Positions 35,074 to 43,943 of a stretch of 64,000 bases of DNA are shown here, piece by piece; within the stretch, counting starts at the first letter, position 1; each line of letters opens with the position of its first letter. The DNA is taken from NCBI RefSeq assembly GCF_034258515.1, contig NZ_CP139438.1, positions 682,001-746,000 of the forward strand, given 5' to 3'. The DNA is from Pseudarthrobacter oxydans. Its GTDB lineage: Bacteria; Actinomycetota; Actinomycetes; Actinomycetales; Micrococcaceae. Position numbers and translations under genes: made by a program. The notes under the pieces are model-generated. The model did no database searches, was not told where the DNA came from, and saw only the letters and a list, made by a program, of their open reading frames with translations.

Positions 35074-36503
35074 GCATTGAACTGCCACCACAACCAGGGT
35101 CCGCCGCCGGGGACCTTCCGCAGTTGAACCGCCGCCTGCACCAGTTAGCCAAGGCTCCAGTGCGGATTGTCCACCTTGGCCTGGGCGCCTTCCACCGCTC
35201 CCACCAGGCCTGGTACACGCAGCAGGCGTCCGATGCCCCGGACTGGGGCATCGCAGCCTTCACCGGCCGCCGTCCCGATGCTGCTCTGGCCCTCGCTGAG
35301 CAGGACGGCCTGTTCACCCTGGTGGAACGTGCTGACGACGGCGACTCCTACACCGTCGTCGGCAGCATTGTGGAGGCCGTGGACGGCGCCGACGTGCAGC
35401 GCCTGGCGGATCTGGTGGCCGCCCCCGGTACCGCCGTCATCACCCTGACGATCACGGAAGCCGCCTACGGCATCGGTTCCGGCGGCCGGCTGGACCTCAC
35501 CGCGCCTGGCGTAGCTGCCGACCTTGCCGTGCTCTCCTCCGGCAAGGGCCAACCGACGACGCCGCTGGGCCGCCTCGTGTTCGCCCTCGCCGCCCGCCGG
35601 GCTGCTTCTGCGGGACCGCTCGCTGTGGTCTGCTGCGACAATCTCGCCAACAACGGCACCATTGCACACCATGCCGTCACGGGCATGGCCGAGGCCTGGG
35701 ATGCCGACCTGGCCGGATGGATCGATGCCAACGTCAGCTTCGTCAGCACCTCGGTGGACCGGATAACACCGCGCACCACTGACGCCGACATCGCGGCCGT
35801 CCAGGCCGCCTGCGGGTATCGCGACACCTCTCCGGTGGTGGCCGAGCCCTTCGCCAACTGGGTGCTCAGCGGGGACTTTCCCGCCGGGCGTCCGCACTGG
35901 GAAGATGCCGGCGCGGTCTTCGTGGACCACATCGAACCCTATGAGAACCGCAAACTCTGGCTCCTGAACGGGGCCCACTCCCTGCTCGCCTACGCCGGCC
36001 AGCTCCGTGGCCATACCACTGTCGCGGAGGCCTTGGCGGACCCGCGCTGCCTGCAGGCCGTGGAGAGCTTTTGGGACGAGGCGGAAACCAACCTCACGGA
36101 ACAGGAGGGTGACGGGGTCGACCTGCAGATCCCGGCTTACCGCGCGGCCCTGCTGGCGCGGTTCCGCAATGCCCGGATTGCCCACCACCTGGCACAGATC
36201 GCAATGGACGGCAGCACCAAGCTGCGCATGCGTGCCGTCCCCGTTTTGCAGGCGGAGCGTGCCGCGGGACGCCCGGGCGCAGCCGCCGCGCTGATGATCG
36301 CTGCGTGGATGGACTACACGGCCGGCGGCGCGGTCCAGGATCCGCTCGCGGGCGAGGTTGCCGCAGCCAACTCACTCCGGGGCAGGGAGCGGATCCGTGC
36401 CCTCCTGTCCTTGGTGGATCCTGCCCTCGCCGGGGACACCGGCGCAGTGGACCTGGTTGAGGGCCTCTGCGGGACGTTTGAGCCGCGGACTGTCCCGCGG
36501 TAG
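35070..36503 (+). CDS. uxuB: Fructuronate reductase, mannitol dehydrogenase family
   Basis: A 477-residue long-chain dehydrogenase. It has the N-terminal [16 protein letters not shown] block, the [11 protein letters not shown] motif and the active-site lysine region [14 protein letters not shown] of the mannitol dehydrogenase family. Placed directly after uxaC and before a mannonate dehydratase, it most likely reduces fructuronate to mannonate with NADH; mannitol 2-dehydrogenase activity cannot be excluded from sequence. It starts with GTG overlapping the uxaC stop, with GAGGAGGG upstream. Confidence 0.85.
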   Translation: MSIELPPQPGSAAGDLPQLNRRLHQLAKAPVRIVHLGLGAFHRSHQAWYTQQASDAPDWGIAAFTGRRPDAALALAEQDGLFTLVERADDGDSYTVVGSIVEAVDGADVQRLADLVAAPGTAVITLTITEAAYGIGSGGRLDLTAPGVAADLAVLSSGKGQPTTPLGRLVFALAARRAASAGPLAVVCCDNLANNGTIAHHAVTGMAEAWDADLAGWIDANVSFVSTSVDRITPRTTDADIAAVQAACGYRDTSPVVAEPFANWVLSGDFPAGRPHWEDAGAVFVDHIEPYENRKLWLLNGAHSLLAYAGQLRGHTTVAEALADPRCLQAVESFWDEAETNLTEQEGDGVDLQIPAYRAALLARFRNARIAHHLAQIAMDGSTKLRMRAVPVLQAERAAGRPGAAAALMIAAWMDYTAGGAVQDPLAGEVAAANSLRGRERIRALLSLVDPALAGDTGAVDLVEGLCGTFEPRTVPR

Positions 36504-36639
36504 TTGTGCAAGCACGCACATCTGCCTGGCGCCGCGGATGCCGCGGATGCCGCGGCCGCCAAACAGCCGGCAACCACCGGCTGAGCCCCTGCCAATCCAC
36601 CAAGTACCGCTCCATCGATTAAGAAAGCCTGGATCTGTT
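36504..36639 (+). other. 136-bp gap inside the uronate operon
   Basis: The only long gap in this operon. It contains a short 9-bp tandem repeat (GGATGCCGC units near 36535-36553) and no obvious -10/-35 pair, hairpin or operator copy. An internal promoter is possible but I cannot point to one. Confidence 0.4.
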
Positions 36640-37869
36640 GTGAAAATCATTGCTGCCGATGTGTTTGTGACCAGTCCCTCCCGTAACTTCGTGACGCTGC
36701 GGGTCACCACGGAGGATGGTGTGACGGGTATTGGGGATGCGACGTTGAACGGGCGGGAGCTTGCGGTCGCCGCGTATTTGAAGGAGCATGTGGCGCAGTT
36801 GCTGATCGGGAAGGATCCGCACCGGATCGAGGATACGTGGCAGTTCCTGTACCGGTCCGCGTACTGGCGCCGGGGTCCGGTGACGATGGCGGCGATCGCG
36901 GCGGTGGATATGGCGTTGTGGGATATCAAGGGCAAGGTGGCCGGGATGCCGGTGTACCAGTTGCTGGGCGGGGCGTCGCGGAACGGGTTGCGGGCGTACG
37001 GGCACGCGTCGGGCGCGGATTTGCCGTCGTTGTTTGATTCGGTGCGGGAGCATCTGGAGCTGGGGTACAAGTCGATCCGGATCCAGACGGCGGTTCCCGG
37101 GATCAAGGCCGTGTACGGGGTGGCGGCGCAGGCGCAGGCTTCGGGGGAGCGGTATGACTACGAGCCGGCCGGGCGGGGTGCGTTTCCGGTGGAGGAGGAC
37201 TGGGACACCCGTGCGTACCTGCGGCACCTGCCTACGGTGTTTGAGGCGGTGCGGAATGAGTTCGGTCCGGAGATCCCGTTGCTGCATGACGGGCATCACC
37301 GGATGACGCCGATCCAGGCGGCGAAGCTGGGCAAGACGCTGGAGCCGTATGACCTGTTCTGGTTGGAGGACTGCACCCCGGCGGAGAACCAGGAGGGCCT
37401 GCGCCTGGTCCGGCAGCACACCACCACGCCGCTGGCGATCGGGGAGATCTTCAATACCGTGTATGACTTCCAGACCCTGATCAAGGAACAGCTGATTGAT
37501 TACGTCCGGGCTGCGTCCACGCACTTCGGCGGGATCTCCCCGTTGAAGAAGGTGATGGATTTCGCCGCGCAGTACCAGATCAAGTCCGGTTTCCACGGGC
37601 CCACGGACATTTCCCCGGTGGGCTTCGCGGCGCAGCTGCACGTGGGCCTGGCGATCCATAATTACGGGATCCAGGAGTACATGCAGCATTCGGACAAGAC
37701 CAACGAGGTGTTCGAGCAGTCCATGACGTTCGTGGACGGCTACCTCCACCCCGGGGACAAGCCCGGCATCGGCGTCGAGTTCAATGAAGAAGCCGCAGCC
37801 GCCTACCCCTACCAGCAGGCCTACCTGCCCTACAACCGCCTCATCGACGGAACGGTCCACGACTGGTGA
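36640..37869 (+). CDS. manD: D-mannonate dehydratase, enolase superfamily (ManD type)
   Basis: A 409-residue enolase-superfamily dehydratase that would turn D-mannonate into 2-keto-3-deoxy-D-gluconate. The metal ligands are visible in order: Asp in [10 protein letters not shown], Glu in FWLEDCTP and Glu in LAIGEIFN. The region [18 protein letters not shown] is the mobile loop of the ManD subgroup and [10 protein letters not shown] is near the active site. It is not the UxuA-type enzyme. The GTG start has only a weak upstream GGATC. Codon choice over the first two thirds (many TTG, GCG, GAT and CGG) differs from the flanking genes. Its stop overlaps the fusion gene start. Confidence 0.9.
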   Translation: MKIIAADVFVTSPSRNFVTLRVTTEDGVTGIGDATLNGRELAVAAYLKEHVAQLLIGKDPHRIEDTWQFLYRSAYWRRGPVTMAAIAAVDMALWDIKGKVAGMPVYQLLGGASRNGLRAYGHASGADLPSLFDSVREHLELGYKSIRIQTAVPGIKAVYGVAAQAQASGERYDYEPAGRGAFPVEEDWDTRAYLRHLPTVFEAVRNEFGPEIPLLHDGHHRMTPIQAAKLGKTLEPYDLFWLEDCTPAENQEGLRLVRQHTTTPLAIGEIFNTVYDFQTLIKEQLIDYVRAASTHFGGISPLKKVMDFAAQYQIKSGFHGPTDISPVGFAAQLHVGLAIHNYGIQEYMQHSDKTNEVFEQSMTFVDGYLHPGDKPGIGVEFNEEAAAAYPYQQAYLPYNRLIDGTVHDW

Positions 37870-40193
37870 CCACGTACAACCCCGAAACCAAGCTCCGCAT
37901 CATCGTGATGGGGGTGTCCGGCTGCGGCAAGACCACCATTGGCGACCTCGTCGCCCGGGAACTCGGCGTGCCGTTCCTCGACGGCGACTCCCTCCACCCT
38001 GTGGAGAACGTCGCCAAAATGGCGGCCGGCACGCCCCTGACGGATGACGACCGCTGGCCGTGGCTCGCCACGGTGGGCACCGAGCTGGCCAACGCGGGCG
38101 ACGGCGGCATGGTCCTGGCGTGCTCCGCCCTCCGGCGCAGCTACCGCGACGCCATCCGGGCCCAGGCGCCGGATACCGTCTTCCTGCACCTGCACGGGAG
38201 CAAAGAGGTCCTGAGGGCGCGGACTGAAGGGCGCACCGGCCACTTCATGCCGCCGGCCCTCCTCGACTCCCAGCTCGCCACGCTGGAACCGCTCCAGGCT
38301 GACGAAGCGGGCGTCGTCGTCGACATCGCTGCCGGCGTGGACGAGGTGGTGCGGGAGGCACTCGCCGGAATTGCCGTCGTCGCGCGCTCCAAAACTGGTG
38401 GCTCCGGCGGCGCTGCCGGCAGTGCCGGTGCCCCCGGCACCCGGCCGCGGCAGTTCGACGTCGACCTCCAGGCCGCGCCGTTCAACCTCGACGACGACGC
38501 CGTCGCCTGGGTGGAATCCACTCTGGCCGGCATGAGCCTCGAGGAAAAAATCGGCCAGCTGTTCATCAACCACAACAACGACTACTCCCCGAAGTACCTC
38601 GATGGCGTGCTGGAGAACTACCACGTGGGCGGCATGCGGTACCGGCCGGGCCCGTCCGCGGCAGTGCAGGAGCACATCCGGTATGCGCAGTCGAAGACCC
38701 GCATCCCTTTGCTGGTGGCCTCCAACCCGGAAATGGGGGGAGCCGGAAGCTGTGACGACGGCACGTTCGTGTCCACGCACCTGCAGGCCGGCTCCCACCC
38801 GGACAAGGCCATCGCCCGGCAAATGGGACAGGTGGCCGGGGTGGAAACCGCGGCGCTGGGCTGCAACTGGGCGTTCGCGCCGATCGTGGACATCCACTAC
38901 AACTGGCGGAACACGGTGATCTCCACCCGGTCCTTCGGGAATACCCCCGAGATCGTGGTGGAGCGCGCCAAGGAATACTTCGACGGCATCAGCGAGTCCC
39001 CGACGGTGTGCGCCATGAAGCACTTCCCGGGCGACGGCGTGGACGAGCGCGACCAGCACGTCGTCACGTCCTACAACACGTTTGGCTACGAGGAGTGGAA
39101 CCGGACCTACGGGCACGTGTACCGCGAGATGATCGGGCACGGCGTGCAGTCCATCATGGTGGGGCACATCGGCGCCCCGGAGCTGTCCCGGCATTTCCGG
39201 CCGGGCATGGCGGACGCGGACATGCTGCCGGCCACGCTGTCCCCGGAGCTGCTGCAGGACCTGCTCCGCGGTGAGCTGGGGTTCAACGGACTGGTCCTTA
39301 CCGACGCCTCGCAGATGGTGGGCCTCACCCAGGCCATGAAGCGCCGGGACCTGGTGCCGGCCACCATCGCCGCCGGCTGCGACATGTTCCTCTTCTTCCG
39401 CAATCCGGCGGAGGACTTCGGCTACATGCTGGACGGCGTCAAGTCCGGCGTCATCACCGAAAAGCGCCTCCACGACGCGCTGCGCCGGATCCTTGGACTG
39501 AAAGCTTCCATGGGACTGCACCGCAAGCCGGCGGACCAGCTGGTTCCGCCTCCTGCGGCGCTGGCCGTGATCGGCAGCGCGGAACACCGGGCTGTTGCGG
39601 CGGAAATCGCGGACAAGACCGTCACCCTGGTCAAGGACACTGCGCACAACCTGCCCATCACGCCGCAGACGCATCCGCGGATCCGGCTGTACGGGATCTC
39701 CGGCGGGGCGGATTTCACCCGCGCCGATCCGCTGGCCTACCTGGACACCGTCAAGGAAGAGCTGCAGGCCGCCGGCTTCGAGGTGCACTTGTTCAAAACC
39801 GCGGACCAGCGGGAGGCTGCGGGGGAGACCGGTGTTAACTTCATGTCGATCATCTCCGAGGAAGCCACCGGCGACTACGCGGACAAGTACGACGCCGCTT
39901 TTGTGTTCGCGAACGTCAAGGGCTTCGCGCAGGAAGCGGCGATCCGGATCAAGTGGTCCTCGCCGATGGCCGCGGAGATCCCGTGGTACGTCACCGAGGT
40001 TCCCACGGTGTTTGTTTCGCTCAACCAGCCGAACCACCTGATCGATGTGCCGATGGTCAAGACGGCGATCCACGCCCACGCAGGGTCCCGCGAGGCCATC
40101 CGGGCCACCATTGAAAAGATCCAGGGCAAGTCCGCATTCCAGGGCACGTTCAACGACAACGTGTTCTGCGGTTCCTTCGACACCCGGCTCTGA
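37866..40193 (+). CDS. Gluconokinase-GH3 glycoside hydrolase fusion protein
   Basis: A 775-residue two-domain protein. Residues 1 to about 172 are a complete GntK-type gluconokinase: P-loop GVSGCGKT (16-23), DGDSLHP (40-46), [11 protein letters not shown] (57-67), [10 protein letters not shown] and [18 protein letters not shown] Gly/Ala/Ser linker (about 173-193) leads to a GH3 barrel with KHFPGDG (385-391), an Asp-Gln-His triad-like motif (396-398) matching the NagZ acid/base loop, and the predicted nucleophile Asp480 in LTDASQM. No signal peptide, so both activities are cytoplasmic. It is the last gene of the operon, overlapping manD, and ends at a strong terminator. The fusion suggests hydrolysis of an imported glycoside coupled to phosphorylation of a released acid. 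Confidence 0.9.
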   Translation: MTTYNPETKLRIIVMGVSGCGKTTIGDLVARELGVPFLDGDSLHPVENVAKMAAGTPLTDDDRWPWLATVGTELANAGDGGMVLACSALRRSYRDAIRAQAPDTVFLHLHGSKEVLRARTEGRTGHFMPPALLDSQLATLEPLQADEAGVVVDIAAGVDEVVREALAGIAVVARSKTGGSGGAAGSAGAPGTRPRQFDVDLQAAPFNLDDDAVAWVESTLAGMSLEEKIGQLFINHNNDYSPKYLDGVLENYHVGGMRYRPGPSAAVQEHIRYAQSKTRIPLLVASNPEMGGAGSCDDGTFVSTHLQAGSHPDKAIARQMGQVAGVETAALGCNWAFAPIVDIHYNWRNTVISTRSFGNTPEIVVERAKEYFDGISESPTVCAMKHFPGDGVDERDQHVVTSYNTFGYEEWNRTYGHVYREMIGHGVQSIMVGHIGAPELSRHFRPGMADADMLPATLSPELLQDLLRGELGFNGLVLTDASQMVGLTQAMKRRDLVPATIAAGCDMFLFFRNPAEDFGYMLDGVKSGVITEKRLHDALRRILGLKASMGLHRKPADQLVPPPAALAVIGSAEHRAVAAEIADKTVTLVKDTAHNLPITPQTHPRIRLYGISGGADFTRADPLAYLDTVKEELQAAGFEVHLFKTADQREAAGETGVNFMSIISEEATGDYADKYDAAFVFANVKGFAQEAAIRIKWSSPMAAEIPWYVTEVPTVFVSLNQPNHLIDVPMVKTAIHAHAGSREAIRATIEKIQGKSAFQGTFNDNVFCGSFDTRL

Positions 40194-40206
40194 CCGGCGC
40201 ACTAAA

Positions 40207-40239
40207 AAAGGAAAGCCCCTCCATGAGGGGCTTTCCTTT
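40207..40239. terminator. Bidirectional rho-independent terminator
   Basis: AAAGGAAAGCCCCT pairs perfectly with AGGGGCTTTCCTTT around a CCATG loop. It has A-rich sequence on one side and T-rich on the other, so it can stop both the uronate operon and the convergent gentisate operon, whose last gene ends 21 bp beyond it. Confidence 0.93.
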
Positions 40240-40260
40240 CTTGCTGATAGCAGGACGCGG

Positions 40261-41010
40261 CTAGATCCACTTCGGTGCGGCGGGCGTTCCTTCCGCCGCA
40301 CCCGCGCCGGTGGCCGTGACCCCATGCGACCCCCGGCCGGCGGCCCATTGGACGACGGCGGGCAGCGGCCCCGTGATGATCGTCGGGTCAGCGGCGCCCG
40401 CATCGCCGAACGCCAGGTCCGTACCGTCCACCTTGACAAGGAGCCCGGCATCCGTGCCGCGGGTGTGCCAGGCGCCGGTGATGTCCTTGAGCAGGCGTTC
40501 CAGGACGGGGGCAGGGATATCGCCGAAAGTGGCGCCGTTGTCCAGGTCCACGGCGTGCATCCAGACCTCGCGGGTGCGCATCCACACGGTTTCCTCCGCC
40601 GGGACGATGCGGCCCTGGGCGGTCTTGACCTTGTGGTGCCAGGCGTCCGCGGGCAGGTCGCGCCATTCGACGTTCAGGTGCACGGCTGAGTGGTCGAAGA
40701 GGTGCCGCAGGGCGATCGGGGACAGGGTGGACCCGAAATCGATTTCGTGGTTCCGGGCCTCGGGCGAGGAGTACATGGGGTTTTCCACGCCGGTGGCGGC
40801 CCATTCGATCAGCCGCGCGATGGCGCGGGCGTTGTAGCCCACGTGTGCCACGACATGCCTGCGGGTCCAGCCGGGAAGGAGGGTGCCGCCGTCGAGCTCT
40901 GCGTCGGAAAGCTCGTTGAGCTTGCGGGCGAAGAACGCGGTGCCCCGGCGCGCCTGGAGCAGTGCCTCCAGGAGCGCCGGGTCGGTGGCCTGGTCGTGGC
41001 GGGCAACCAT
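40261..41010 (-). CDS. Maleylpyruvate isomerase, mycothiol-dependent (MDMPI) type
   Basis: A 249-residue DinB-like/MDMPI protein. The N-terminal helical bundle carries LPGWTRRHVVAHVGYNARAIARL, whose histidine is a zinc ligand in the family, and DHSAVHLNVEWRDLP and REVWMHAVDLDNG supply the others. It isomerises maleylpyruvate to fumarylpyruvate with mycothiol, the thiol of actinobacteria. The start overlaps the stop of the hydrolase gene by one base (TGATG arrangement). Third gene of the gentisate operon; the order matches the pathway except that the hydrolase comes first. Confidence 0.9.
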   Translation of the reverse strand: MVARHDQATDPALLEALLQARRGTAFFARKLNELSDAELDGGTLLPGWTRRHVVAHVGYNARAIARLIEWAATGVENPMYSSPEARNHEIDFGSTLSPIALRHLFDHSAVHLNVEWRDLPADAWHHKVKTAQGRIVPAEETVWMRTREVWMHAVDLDNGATFGDIPAPVLERLLKDITGAWHTRGTDAGLLVKVDGTDLAFGDAGAADPTIITGPLPAVVQWAAGRGSHGVTATGAGAAEGTPAAPKWI

Positions 41011-41849
41011 CAGGCTTCCTTGACCACGCGGTTCTTCAGCTGGCCCAGGCCCTCGATGGTGGTCACCAGGACCTGGCCTTCCTGGAGGTAGCGCTTGGGG
41101 TCCTGCGCGTGGCCCACACCGCCGGGGGTGCCGGTGGCGATCACATCGCCCGGGTTCAGCGTGATGATCGTGGAGATGTAGGAGACCAGGAATTCTGGGG
41201 TGAACACCAGGTCCGAGGTGGGGGTGGATTGCTGGACGTCGCCGTCCACGGCGGAGGTCATGAGCGGTCCGGGAGTGAATTCGTCCTTGGTGACCAGGGC
41301 CGGGCCGAACGGGGTGGACTTCTCCCAGGTCTTGCCCTGCAGCCACTGGATGGTGCGGAACTGGTAGTCGCGCATGGAGATGTCGTTCAGGACGGCGTAG
41401 CCGGCGATGTGGTCCGCGGCGTCGGCCTCGCTGATCCGGCGGCCCTGCTTGCCGATGACGACGGCGAGTTCGGCTTCCCAGTCCACGGTGTCCGATTCCT
41501 GCGGCAGGGCGAGGTCGTCGTTGGGGCCGATCAGGGACTCGGCGTACTTGGCGAACAAAGTGGGGTATTCGGGCACTTCCCGGCCCATTTCCTTGATGTG
41601 GTTGCGGTAGTTGTGGCCCACGCAGATGATCTTCCCCGGCGAGGGCACGACGGCGGCGAGGTCCGCGCCGTCGAGGGCGTGCGTTGCGCCGCTGGCCGCC
41701 GCAGCGGTGGTTTCCCAGGCGGGGTCCTGCAGCAGGGCGCCGACGTCGGCGAACCCGGAGATCTCGGTGAGGGTGTCGCCGTCCTGGCGGACCGCCACGG
41801 TGCCCTTGGTTCCTGTGCTGTCAGCAGTGCGGAGGGTGAGGAGTTTCAT
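41010..41849 (-). CDS. Fumarylpyruvate hydrolase (FAH family)
   Basis: A 279-residue fumarylacetoacetate-hydrolase-fold enzyme. The family core is clear: ICVGHNYRNHIKEMG, SDTVDWEAELAVVIGK with the metal-binding glutamates, VLNDISMRDYQ and TGTPGGVG. In this operon it should split fumarylpyruvate into fumarate and pyruvate, the last step of the gentisate route. The start overlaps the gentisate dioxygenase stop by one base (TAATG). Confidence 0.9.
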   Translation of the reverse strand: MKLLTLRTADSTGTKGTVAVRQDGDTLTEISGFADVGALLQDPAWETTAAAASGATHALDGADLAAVVPSPGKIICVGHNYRNHIKEMGREVPEYPTLFAKYAESLIGPNDDLALPQESDTVDWEAELAVVIGKQGRRISEADAADHIAGYAVLNDISMRDYQFRTIQWLQGKTWEKSTPFGPALVTKDEFTPGPLMTSAVDGDVQQSTPTSDLVFTPEFLVSYISTIITLNPGDVIATGTPGGVGHAQDPKRYLQEGQVLVTTIEGLGQLKNRVVKEA

Positions 41850-42979
41850 TACTTGCTGCGTCCTTCGATGTAGGTGCGGTTGAAGTTCAGGCGCTCAAAG
41901 ATGGGGGCGTCGCTGAAGCGGAACAGATCAAATTCACTCTCGGCCTGCAATGACCAGGCGGCCCAGGACGGGACCACGAAGAGGTCGCCCTTGGCCAGCT
42001 GCCGGGATTCGCCGTTGAGGACTACGGAGCCGGTGCCTTCGAAGACCTGCCAGACACTCGAGCCGACCTCGCGGACGGTCTCGGTGGCGGCGCCGGCGCG
42101 GAGGCGGTGGAACTCGGCGCGGATGGTGGGCATGACGTCGCCGCCTGTGGTGGGGTTGGTGTAGCGGACGGCGGCGTGGCCCTGGGACACGGTGGCCGGG
42201 TGGCCCTCGTCTTCCAGCAGCAACTGCTCACGCAGGGCCGCGTCCGTGTACTTCCACCTGTACGCGGCGATGGGGGAGCTGGTGGTGTCCTCCAGGCCCG
42301 AGAGCGGGCGAAGGCCCGGGTGGGCCCAGAGGCGCTCGGACCGGGAGATGTCCGGGGTGGCCTCGTCCGTGACGCGTTCGGTGCCGAACTCGAAGAACCC
42401 GGCGTCGGCGTAATGCACGAACGGGATGTCCAGGCCGTCGATCCAGGCCATCGGCTCGTCGGTGTCGTTGTGGTGGCCGTGGAAATTCCAGCCCGGGGTG
42501 AGCAGGAAGTCGCCGCGGGACATCCGCACCGGGTCCCCGTTCACCACGGTCCACACGCCTTCGCCCTCGACGACGAAGCGGAAAGCGTTCTGCGAGTGGC
42601 GGTGCTCCGGTGCGGTTTCGCGGCCGCCCAGGTACTGGATCGCGGCCCAGAGCGTGGGCGTGGCGTAGGCGGTTCCGCCAAGGCCCGGGTTGGCCAGGGC
42701 AATTGCGCGGCGCTCCCCGCCGCGGCCCACCGGCACCAGGTCACCGGCACGGGCGGCCAACGGGTAGAGGTCGCTCCACCGCCACACGTGCGGCACTGCC
42801 TTGGGGGACGGGACCATCGGCATCAGGTCACCGATCTCCGTCCACAGCGGGATCAGGTTCTCTTTGTCGAAGTCCTTGTAGAGCTGCTCCAGCTGGGCAG
42901 CCTCCTCCGGCGTCGGCTCCGGGACGGTGATCCCCGCGGCCACTGATTCATGGGTCGTGTTCTCGGCGCTGATGGACAC
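41849..42979 (-). CDS. Gentisate 1,2-dioxygenase
   Basis: A 376-residue double-cupin dioxygenase. The iron site of the first cupin is visible as APEHRHSQNAFRF (His126 and His128) and the downstream WNFHGHHND. The second cupin (residues about 280-350) keeps the fold. It opens gentisate between C1 and C2 to give maleylpyruvate. The start is GTG with a strong AAAGGAGG 6 bp upstream. First gene of the operon; a 17-bp palindrome shared with the transporter promoter lies 79 bp upstream. Confidence 0.94.
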   Translation of the reverse strand: MSISAENTTHESVAAGITVPEPTPEEAAQLEQLYKDFDKENLIPLWTEIGDLMPMVPSPKAVPHVWRWSDLYPLAARAGDLVPVGRGGERRAIALANPGLGGTAYATPTLWAAIQYLGGRETAPEHRHSQNAFRFVVEGEGVWTVVNGDPVRMSRGDFLLTPGWNFHGHHNDTDEPMAWIDGLDIPFVHYADAGFFEFGTERVTDEATPDISRSERLWAHPGLRPLSGLEDTTSSPIAAYRWKYTDAALREQLLLEDEGHPATVSQGHAAVRYTNPTTGGDVMPTIRAEFHRLRAGAATETVREVGSSVWQVFEGTGSVVLNGESRQLAKGDLFVVPSWAAWSLQAESEFDLFRFSDAPIFERLNFNRTYIEGRSK

Positions 42980-43057
42980 GTGGGCCTCCTTTGTGGGTCA
43001 GAACAGTTTTTTGGCGTGGCTCGACTCTACGGAAGAAGGTGGTGTGACCCCCAGCAT

Positions 43058-43074
43058 ATTCTGCTCTTCAGAAT
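43058..43074. promoter_or_regulatory. Palindromic operator upstream of the gentisate operon
   Basis: ATTCTGCTCTTCAGAAT is a perfect palindrome of ATTCTG and CAGAAT around 5 bp. A nearly identical site is found at 43887-43903. The two copies share 13 of 17 bases including both arms apart from one end base, and both are followed by TG. They are the likely binding sites of the adjacent IclR regulator. Confidence 0.7.
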
Positions 43075-43097
43075 TGGTGCGCTTTACTCTGGCCCTG

Positions 43098-43931
43098 TCA
43101 GTCCGGCTCTGCCGGGTTTGCCGCGATGTCGATTTCCAGCTGCCTGCAGCATTCGCGCAGGGCCGGTACCAGCCCGGCGTCGAACACCGTGCGGAAACGG
43201 GTGGCGGGTGTGGCAACGCTGAGGGCGCCCACAACCTGCCCGTGCCGGTTGTGCAGCGCCATGCCCAGGGCGCTCACACCGTCCTCAGTGCCCTCAAAGT
43301 TGGCTGCAAAACCGTTGCCGCGGATGGACTCCAGCTCGCGCAGGAATCCCGGATATTCCTCGTCGGGGATGGTGTCCCCGCCAATCTCGGCGTTGTTGCT
43401 GCGGAAGAGCTGGTCCAGCAAACGCGGTTCCAGTTCCGCCAGCATGGCCTTGCCGCCGGACGTCTTGTCAGCAGGCATCACCGTCCCCTGCCGGTCACCT
43501 ACCCGCAGCACGTTGGTCCCCTCCACGGTCGCCAGGAATCGGACTTTGGTGCCAACCCGCACCATGAGGTTCACGGTCTCGTTGAGCCGCGCGGCGAGCA
43601 GTTCCATATGGGGCTGTGCGAGCGAGCGCAGCAGCCTGGTCCAGCTCAGTCCGGCGGGGCCGACGCCCATGGCGGGACCCGGAACATAGCGACGGGTTTC
43701 GTCCTGCACGGCGAAGCCGCGGTAGACCAGCATCGCCAGGAGCCGGTGGGCCGTGGAGGGGGCCACTCCCAGTTCCTCGGCCGCATCCTTCAGCCGGAGG
43801 GCGCCGCCGTCGCGCAGGAGCTGGAGGAGCTGCAGCGCGTTGTCCACCGCCTCGATGGAATAGGTGGGGCGCTTCTGCACGGGCTTTTTCTGCACATCAG
43901 AATTGTATTGTGGTTCATCTTCGGTGGCCAT
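43098..43931 (-). CDS. IclR-family regulator of the gentisate genes
   Basis: A 277-residue IclR regulator: N-terminal winged helix (AVDNALQLLQLLRDGGALRLKD, AEELGVAPSTAHRLLAMLVYRG) and C-terminal effector domain (VNLMVRVGTKVRFLATVEG, SGGKAMLAELEPRLLD, GVSALGMALHNRHGQVVGALSV). It lies between the two arms of the pathway it likely controls, with 3-hydroxybenzoate or gentisate as effector. The ATG at 43931 is only 12 bp from the divergent transporter start and has no ribosome site. In-frame GTG codons at 43895 and 43880 are alternatives that would leave room for the promoter and operator. Confidence 0.9.
   Translation of the reverse strand: MATEDEPQYNSDVQKKPVQKRPTYSIEAVDNALQLLQLLRDGGALRLKDAAEELGVAPSTAHRLLAMLVYRGFAVQDETRRYVPGPAMGVGPAGLSWTRLLRSLAQPHMELLAARLNETVNLMVRVGTKVRFLATVEGTNVLRVGDRQGTVMPADKTSGGKAMLAELEPRLLDQLFRSNNAEIGGDTIPDEEYPGFLRELESIRGNGFAANFEGTEDGVSALGMALHNRHGQVVGALSVATPATRFRTVFDAGLVPALRECCRQLEIDIAANPAEPD
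43887..43903. promoter_or_regulatory. Second copy of the palindromic operator, before the transporter gene
   Basis: TTTCTGCACATCAGAAT repeats the palindrome at 43058 with the same arms and spacing. It is 40 bp before the MFS start codon, where a repressor would cover the promoter. It also lies inside the 5' end of the IclR gene as read from the ATG at 43931, arguing that IclR really starts further in. Confidence 0.7.
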
Positions 43932-43943
43932 GACAGTAGTGGG

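Noticed and set aside
37830..40451. 873-codon open frame opposite the gluconokinase-GH3 gene
   Set aside because: Antisense shadow; it also runs through the terminator at 40207-40239.
42927..43943. N-terminal extension of the MFS transporter reading back to 42927
   Set aside because: The extension is low-quality sequence antisense to the IclR gene; the AAHS protein plainly starts at 43944.
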